This document shows, piece by piece, positions 63,180-64,000 of a stretch of DNA of 64,000 bases. Position 1 is the stretch's first letter; every line of letters begins with the position of its first letter. The notes under the pieces were generated by a model. That model did not search any database and had not been told where the DNA came from. It worked only from the letters and a program-made list of their open reading frames with translations. Source of the DNA: Fructobacillus papyrifericola (GTDB lineage: Bacteria; Bacillota; Bacilli; Lactobacillales; Lactobacillaceae); contig NZ_JAAMFJ010000003.1 of NCBI RefSeq assembly GCF_018437235.1, forward strand, positions 1 to 64,000, read 5' to 3'. A program made the position numbers and the translations under genes.

Positions 63180-64000
63180 ATGAAAAAAACTGGTCTACTA
63201 ATCGGGGGAATGTCCGTCATTCTCCTTGTGGTTTTTGTCATTGTACTCTGGCCAAAGTCGGCCCACAAAGATGACAGCAGCCATTCCGATGGCAAGCTAA
63301 CCATCGTCGCCTCAACCAACGTATACGTCGAAGTCGCCAAAACGGTGGCCGGCGACAAGGCCAACGTTTCGGCCATCATCTCTAAGCAATCCGTCTCACC
63401 GGAAGACTACGAGCCCACCAACGATGTGGCTAAAAAAGTCGCCCACGCCAACATCGCCTTGGGCAACGGGCTTGGCTACGACGCCTGGTTGAACAAACTG
63501 TCCAAGTCATCCAAGTCGACCAAGCTCCTTTTGGCATCCGACATGCTCAACAAGGATAGCAAGGCCAACCCCCACCTCTGGAACGATCCGGACAACATGA
63601 TCCAGGTTGCCCAGAAGTTGGCCGACGAATTGTCCAAGAAGGACCCGGACAACAAGGCTTACTACCAGCAAAATGCGCAAGCCTACCAAGAAAAGCTCAA
63701 GCCCGTCACGGACAAGGTAGCCGAACTGAAGGAAAAGACCCAAAACAAGAGCGTCTTTGAAACTGAGTCTGTCTACGAATACATGCTGAAGAATCTGGGG
63801 CTGAACATCGTCGGTGACGACTTTGCCGAAGCAGTGGCAGAAGACACCGACCCAACCCCTGCCGTGCTAAAGGAAGTCCAAAACGCCCTGAAGGCGCACA
63901 AGGTGGACTTCGTCGTCCAAAACACCCAAACGACCGGTGGTGACGTCTCCAAGTTGGTCAAGTTGGCCAAGCAGGAGAGCATCCCCGTTGTCAACGTGAC
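63180..64000 (+). CDS. Metal ABC transporter substrate-binding protein (partial)
   Basis: ZnuA/TroA family, at least 273 residues visible; the 3' end is cut by the window edge. AAAGGA SD eight bases before the ATG. It has an N-terminal membrane segment (LLIGGMSVILLVVFVIVLW) but no lipobox cysteine. Expected metal ligands differ: the first His of the PHxYEP motif reads PEDYEP, the second is present in NPHLWNDP, and the third lies in FETES (Glu, as in Mn-type PsaA). Substrate metal therefore uncertain. Permease and ATPase are presumably beyond the edge. Confidence 0.88.
   Translation, partial: MKKTGLLIGGMSVILLVVFVIVLWPKSAHKDDSSHSDGKLTIVASTNVYVEVAKTVAGDKANVSAIISKQSVSPEDYEPTNDVAKKVAHANIALGNGLGYDAWLNKLSKSSKSTKLLLASDMLNKDSKANPHLWNDPDNMIQVAQKLADELSKKDPDNKAYYQQNAQAYQEKLKPVTDKVAELKEKTQNKSVFETESVYEYMLKNLGLNIVGDDFAEAVAEDTDPTPAVLKEVQNALKAHKVDFVVQNTQTTGGDVSKLVKLAKQESIPVVNV

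Noticed and set aside
1-64000. AAAGTCG as a Chi or FtsK-orienting sequence
   Set aside because: These should favour one strand relative to replication; my count is roughly 40 against 33. Not fully excluded, but a less good fit than an unoriented word.

Overview
The window looks like an origin-proximal piece of the chromosome of a heterofermentative lactic acid bacterium. A Leuconostocaceae member is most likely, and the fairly high GC for that family makes a Fructobacillus-like genus my best guess. The basis is a phosphoketolase, a malolactic enzyme and a glucose-6-phosphate dehydrogenase (the phosphoketolase route), ClpL, CadD, and the blocks rpsF-ssb-rpsR, gdpP-rplI-dnaB and walRK-htrA, which sit near oriC in many Bacillota. 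No dnaA or oriC is visible. Most genes are on the minus strand. I see no IS element, prophage, CRISPR array or rRNA.

Layout. 0.2-5 kb: dut-radA, gltX and cysS (minus). 5-6.4 kb: three small plus-strand genes. 6.5-9 kb: a tiny HTH gene followed by clpL, divergent from an AbrB-like/DUF998 membrane protein, rlmCD and a YczE-type membrane protein (9-12.5 kb). 12.6-13.35 kb: folate ECF S-component gene behind a THF riboswitch. 13.4-16 kb: small membrane proteins, a Cse60-like 52-aa protein and prfC. 16-21.7 kb: oppABCDF. 21.8-25.2 kb: MFS transporter, ABC-F ATPase, VOC-like protein. 25.25 kb: tRNA-Lys(CTT). 25.4-28.7 kb: frameshifted XRE regulator, LysM/Amidase_5 cell-wall hydrolase, ferredoxin-NADP reductase-like enzyme. 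28.8-30.4 kb: nucleoside hydrolase and deoxynucleoside kinase. 30.6-36.5 kb: walR-walK-htrA, prs, HAD phosphatase. 36.6-40.6 kb: phosphoketolase, GntR regulator, YbaK-type deacylase. 40.6-46 kb: dnaB, rplI, gdpP, rpsR, ssb, rpsF. 46-51 kb: NhaC antiporter, MFS transporter, zwf, CadD-like transporter. 51-56 kb: HD hydrolase, MacB-like ABC exporter, XRE regulator, membrane protein, HTH/coiled-coil protein. 56-60.5 kb: lepB, unknown gene, rbsK divergent from rpiA, ThrE-type exporter. 60.6-64 kb: malolactic enzyme divergent from a short LysR regulator, then a metal-binding protein gene cut by the window edge.

Together the metabolic genes describe the phosphoketolase pathway: zwf feeds the oxidative branch, rpiA and rbsK supply pentose phosphates, and phosphoketolase splits xylulose-5-P. 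mleA adds malate-to-lactate conversion. Nitrogen and nucleoside salvage come from opp, nucleoside hydrolase, deoxynucleoside kinase and prs.

The most unusual signal is not a gene. The heptamer AAAGTCG (or its complement CGACTTT) occurs about 70 times by my manual scan, against about 8 expected by chance, on both strands in near-equal numbers, in several reading frames, and as inverted pairs in several terminator stems. That is the distribution of a DNA-uptake-type or other genome-wide recognition word. Other points worth checking are the THF riboswitch, a 32-bp palindrome between gntR and the phosphoketolase gene, overlapping palindromic operators at the HTH-clpL divergent promoter, and two substrate-binding proteins without lipobox cysteines. 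No intergenic stretch exceeds about 300 bases.
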